Position numbers and translations under genes: made by a program. 8,212 bases of DNA, from contig JAUVEK010000052.1 in assembly GCA_030594795.1 (NCBI GenBank), forward strand, positions 1-8,212, read 5' to 3'. Under the pieces are notes generated by a model that had not been told where the DNA came from, made no database searches, and saw only the letters and a program-made list of their open reading frames with translations. This stretch comes from Candidatus Nanohalarchaeota archaeon (lineage in GTDB: Archaea; EX4484-52; B79-G9). Below, piece by piece: positions 5,810 through 8,212 of this stretch (position 1 is the first letter of the stretch; every line of letters begins with the position of its first letter).

Positions 5810-6457
5810 TTACTCTCCCCGTTTCTGTTTTTCTTCGATAAGCGCATCAATGAACTCTTCAAACTCCAGAATCTGCGGTATTGTATCTTCCAACGTTTGT
5901 TTATTAAAATCGGTAACCGTTTTATTCATTTCTGTGCCGGATACAAGACCCTGCAGCTTGCTGTAATCGAGTTCTTCATTATTAGGATATGGACCAAGGA
6001 CTTTTTTATACCAAAATAGTCTATAGTCGGGATTAATCTTGTCGGCAACAGTTTCAATATTGTACTTACTCGTCAATTCAATTACTCTTCCATACTCCTT
6101 TGTTTTGTATATTTCGGTCTCTTGCAATTCTTTCTCAAAATCCTTTGTTTTAACAATAGCGCTGTAGAATAAATGATCTAAATCAGGTAATTCGCATGAT
6201 ATAATCTCCAGATATTTCTTGCGGGGATCACCAGTACAGCTAGTAGGAGAAGAAGTATAAGAAAGTCCAGCCACATCTTTATTATCAAAAAAAGTATGAG
6301 AACACAACAGGATTTGACAATATTCACCGTCAAGGTCTCTTGCCTCAATAATGCATTTATTGCCAAGAGGCAGGGGAATATACCCGCGTTCAGTATACAA
6401 CCCGCATCCTATTACTACGTCTTTCACTTCCTCTAATGTCAAGCCATAAGAATCCAT
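5810..6457 (-). CDS. Gene D: hypothetical soluble protein, 215 aa
   Basis: I do not recognise this protein. It starts MDSYGLTLEEVKDVVIGCG, has no signal peptide or membrane helix, and carries cysteines at 18, 35, 47 and 52 in the N-terminal quarter (GCGLYTERGYIPLPLGNKC, then YCQILLCSHT) that could bind metal, although the spacing matches no motif I know. The middle is a mixed alpha/beta region with many lysines and glutamates. The C-terminus (LEDTIPQILEFEEFIDALIEEKQ) is predicted helical and charged. Codon choice mixes GGT/TTG/ATT with archaeal-style codons and differs from lysS and the later half of gene B, which may mean separate acquisition. The start is supported by a TATA box about 28 bases upstream. 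It is transcribed alone, convergent with the B-C operon. A four-cysteine N-terminal fold is the only functional hint. Confidence 0.65.
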   Translation of the reverse strand: MDSYGLTLEEVKDVVIGCGLYTERGYIPLPLGNKCIIEARDLDGEYCQILLCSHTFFDNKDVAGLSYTSSPTSCTGDPRKKYLEIISCELPDLDHLFYSAIVKTKDFEKELQETEIYKTKEYGRVIELTSKYNIETVADKINPDYRLFWYKKVLGPYPNNEELDYSKLQGLVSGTEMNKTVTDFNKQTLEDTIPQILEFEEFIDALIEEKQKRGE

Positions 6458-6480
6458 ACACTTTGTATAAAGCGAAAAGC

Positions 6481-6490
6481 TTATATTTTA
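6481..6490 (-). promoter_or_regulatory. TATA box for gene D (leaderless promoter)
   Basis: On the minus strand TAAAATATAA is centred about 28 bases upstream of the ATG at 6457. As for gene A, transcription would start at or next to the ATG, and no ribosome binding site is visible. Confidence 0.5.
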
Positions 6491-6621
6491 TTATATTTTG
6501 GTAGTATCCACCGCGCTCGAACCACCACAACACCAGGGCGCAAAAACAAACTCAAAACATTTATCAAGACGCACATTTAATAAAAATCATGAAATATATG
6601 TGAGATTGGACAATTTCAAGC

Positions 6622-6657
6622 TTTTTATTGTTTGAGATACTTTATTTACAATAAAAA
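6622..6657. promoter_or_regulatory. Inverted repeat in the lysS promoter region
   Basis: TTTTTATTGT (6622-6631) and ACAATAAAAA (6648-6657) are perfect 10-bp complements with a 16-base spacer. The right arm overlaps the likely TATA element (AAAAATATAAA, 6653-6663), so a bound dimer would cover the promoter. The arms are AT-rich, which raises the chance of coincidence. Confidence 0.4.
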
Positions 6658-6678
6658 TATAAACCCACAATAACATCC

Positions 6679-6683
6679 GGTGG
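6679..6683 (+). promoter_or_regulatory. Ribosome binding site of lysS
   Basis: GGTGG five bases before ATG 6689 matches the archaeal GGTG(A/G) type and fixes the start. If the TATA at 6653-6663 is used, the leader would be very short and might exclude it; a TATA-like TTTATTTA at 6641 would include it. Confidence 0.55.
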
Positions 6684-6688
6684 ATAAA

Positions 6689-7525
6689 ATGACAGAAAAA
6701 GACAAAAACTCACTACACTGGGCAGACCGCATAGCAGACATAGTAAAAAAGCGCGCACAAGTTGACCCAATCCTCAAAAAAGTAGTAAAACAAAAAGGAT
6801 ACATAGTCTACGACGAAAAAACACCGTCAGGAAAGATACATATCGGCGCAGGCAGGGGCTGGATGATCCATGACTCAATAGCAAAAGCAATGCGCGACAA
6901 GGGTATGAAAGCAAAATTCATCCTCTCATCAGACGACATCGACCCCTTCGACAAGCTCAACAAAGACCTTGACCTGAAATACAAAAAATACCTCGGCATC
7001 CCTTTCAGAAACATGCCCTCCCCTGTAAAAGGATATGACAGCTTTGCAGACTACTACTTCCTTGAATGCATTCAAAAATTCGAAGAATATGGGATTGAGG
7101 CAGAGATACAAAGCACAGGCAAAGCTTATGAAAAAGGATGGTTCAACAAAACAGTAAAAACAGCCCTCGATAACGCAGGTAAGATACAGGAAATCTACAC
7201 CCGCTTCTCGCGCAAAGGCTCAATCGCCACAAAAAGGCTCCCAATCAACCCGATATGCGAGAAATGCGGCAAGATCGGCACAACTTACGCCTACAAATGG
7301 GACCCTGACACAGAAACCATAAAATACCGCTGCGAACCCAATCTCGTAGACTGGGCAAAAGGCTGCGGATACGAGGGCGAGACAAGCCCCTACGACGGCA
7401 GCGCCAAATTCCCATGGAAAGTGGAATGGGCAGCCAAATGGCCGACAATCGGGGTAGCAGTAGAGATCGCCGGCAAAGACCACTTCACCTACGGCGGCTC
7501 AAGAAGCGTGGCAATTGCAATAAGC
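6689..7525 (+). CDS. lysS: Class I lysyl-tRNA synthetase, N-terminal part (truncated at a chimeric join)
   Basis: Residues 1-279 are a class I lysyl-tRNA synthetase, the archaeal enzyme that charges tRNA-Lys with lysine in the cytoplasm. The HIGH signature is PSGKIHIGAGRG at 46-57, followed by WMIHDSIAKAMRDKG and LSSDDIDPFDKL of the Rossmann fold. Two cysteine pairs, C190-x2-C193 and C215/C226, look like a zinc-binding insertion. PWKVEWAAKW (242-251) and EIAGKDHFTYGGSRSVAIAIS (259-279) are typical of the family. A full enzyme is about 500 or more residues, so the KMSKS loop and the C-terminal anticodon-binding helices are missing. From about residue 280 the frame stays open but encodes a bacterial protease. 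Codons here are archaeal-style (ATA, AAA, GGC, ACA), matching the later part of gene B. The gene is probably intact in the real genome and broken here by a join. Confidence 0.9.
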
Positions 7526-8212
7526 GCTCTGGGGCGCAGTGGCTTGGGAATAGAAGACTATGAAAACTTTATTCAGACCGATGCTTCAATAAACCCCGGC
7601 AATTCTGGTGGTGCGCTGGTCAATTTGCGAGGCGAATTTATTGGCATGAATACGGCCATACTTGCTCCCAGTGGTGGGAATGTCGGGATTGGTTTTGCTA
7701 TCCCTGCCAATATGGTGATGACACTTAAAGACTCTTTGATTAAACATGGTGAAGTGCGAAGAGGTTTGTTAGGTGTGACGACTCAGAACCTGACGCCTGA
7801 ACTGGTTAAAGCGTTCGACTTAAAAAGTTCTCATGGGGCAGTCGTGAGCAAGGTTGATGGGAATTCATCGGCAGCAAGAGCCGGGATAGAGCCGGGTGAT
7901 ATTATTGTGTCCTTGAATGATCGAAAAGTTAAAGGCAGTCATCAAATTAGGAATATTATCGGATTGTTACAGATTGGTGATGAAGTTTCGCTTGAAGTGG
8001 TTCGAGGAAATGAAACAAAAATGATTACTGCAATGATAGGAAAGCCTCAGCGTATAAAGTTAAGGGGAGGTTCATTGCATAGAACACTTAAAGGAACTGT
8101 TTTAACGGCAACACAGAAAGAACAGGTTGAAGGTGTGTTGTTAGCCAAAATTGAAAAAAAATCATATGCCTGGCGTAGAGGTTTGAGACCGGGTGATATT
8201 ATTGTTTCTGCT
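7526..8212 (+). CDS. HtrA/Deg-family (Do) periplasmic serine protease, C-terminal part, bacterial, open at the window edge
   Basis: From SALGRSGLG onward the sequence is a DegP/DegQ-type protease. It has FIQTDASINPGNSGGALVN, with the catalytic serine codon at 7604-7606, then GMNTAILAPSGGNVGIGFAI, the end of the trypsin-like domain. A PDZ domain spans about 7757-8040 (RRGLLGV, GIEPGDIIVSLN, VSLEVVRG). A second begins about 8120 (GVLLAKIE, RRGLRPGDIIVSA) and is cut by the window edge. Two PDZ domains favour DegP/DegQ over DegS. The catalytic His and Asp lie upstream in this family and are absent, as are the signal peptide and protease start. The piece is in frame with the synthetase: the combined frame 6689-8212 is 508 codons without a stop. 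Codon use shifts to GGT, GTT, TTG and GAA, unlike the archaeal part. The source is probably a proteobacterium (inference). It is best treated as foreign sequence on this contig. Confidence 0.88.

Larger units (their letters stand above)
6458..6688. other. Divergent intergenic region between gene D and lysS
   Basis: No gene is seen in these 231 bases. The left edge carries the gene D promoter, the right edge the lysS promoter with a 10-bp inverted repeat. The stretch 6508-6545 is markedly more GC-rich than its surroundings but shows no tRNA fold or open frame. Confidence 0.6.

Noticed and set aside
6006..6016. Second copy of TTATACCAAAA, as in the gene A upstream dyad
   Set aside because: It lies inside gene D without the opposing arm. 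An 11-base match in AT-rich DNA is plausible by chance.
6508..6545. Possible tRNA remnant on the minus strand because of a GGTTCGA motif
   Set aside because: The bases flanking the motif do not form a five-pair T-stem, and no acceptor, D or anticodon arm can be drawn nearby.
6689..8212. A novel synthetase-protease fusion enzyme
   Set aside because: Both halves lack essential catalytic parts, codon use changes at the join, and the two families come from different domains of life. An artefactual join is the better explanation.

Overview
The window reads as a piece of an archaeal genome, probably a DPANN-type archaeon (Woesearchaeota/Pacearchaeota-like is my best guess, not proven), joined near position 7525 to DNA that looks bacterial. 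Archaeal signs are a class I lysyl-tRNA synthetase, TATA boxes placed so that two transcripts would be leaderless, a membrane-tethered winged-helix regulator, and a long cysteine-rich surface protein built from Ig-like modules with a GNGxC...NCPxDC motif, a style I associate with DPANN archaea.

Layout. Positions 1-101 (minus) hold the N-terminus of a probable archaeal transposase, cut by the window edge. Positions 102-547 are non-coding and AT-rich, with a small hairpin, a tandem pair of operator-like dyads and a TATA box. Gene A (548-1624, +) encodes a secreted/Ig-like domain, one membrane helix and a cytoplasmic winged helix. A 168-base gap carries two adjacent inverted repeats just upstream of a TATA box. 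Gene B (1793-5374, +) is a 1193-residue exported protein with 56 cysteines, 48 of them in its first 505 residues. Gene C (5389-5694, +) is a 101-residue exported cysteine-rich protein, 14 bases behind B with its own GGAGG. A strong hairpin terminator (5754-5797) separates B-C from gene D (5810-6457, minus), an unrecognised soluble protein. A 231-base gap with a 10-bp inverted repeat leads to the lysyl-tRNA synthetase (from 6689, +).

A, B and C may form a surface module: a transmembrane one-component regulator followed by a cysteine-rich surface protein and a small cysteine-rich partner whose C-terminal tail resembles that of B. This is inference from neighbourhood and architecture.

The synthetase stops matching its family after about residue 279 and continues, in frame and without a stop to the window end, as the C-terminal part of a bacterial HtrA/Deg protease (GNSGG serine motif, a complete PDZ domain, start of a second). 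Neither half keeps what it needs for activity and codon use changes at the join, so a chimeric assembly or chimeric template is much more likely than a real fusion. Bases after about 7525 should not be assigned to the archaeon without read support.
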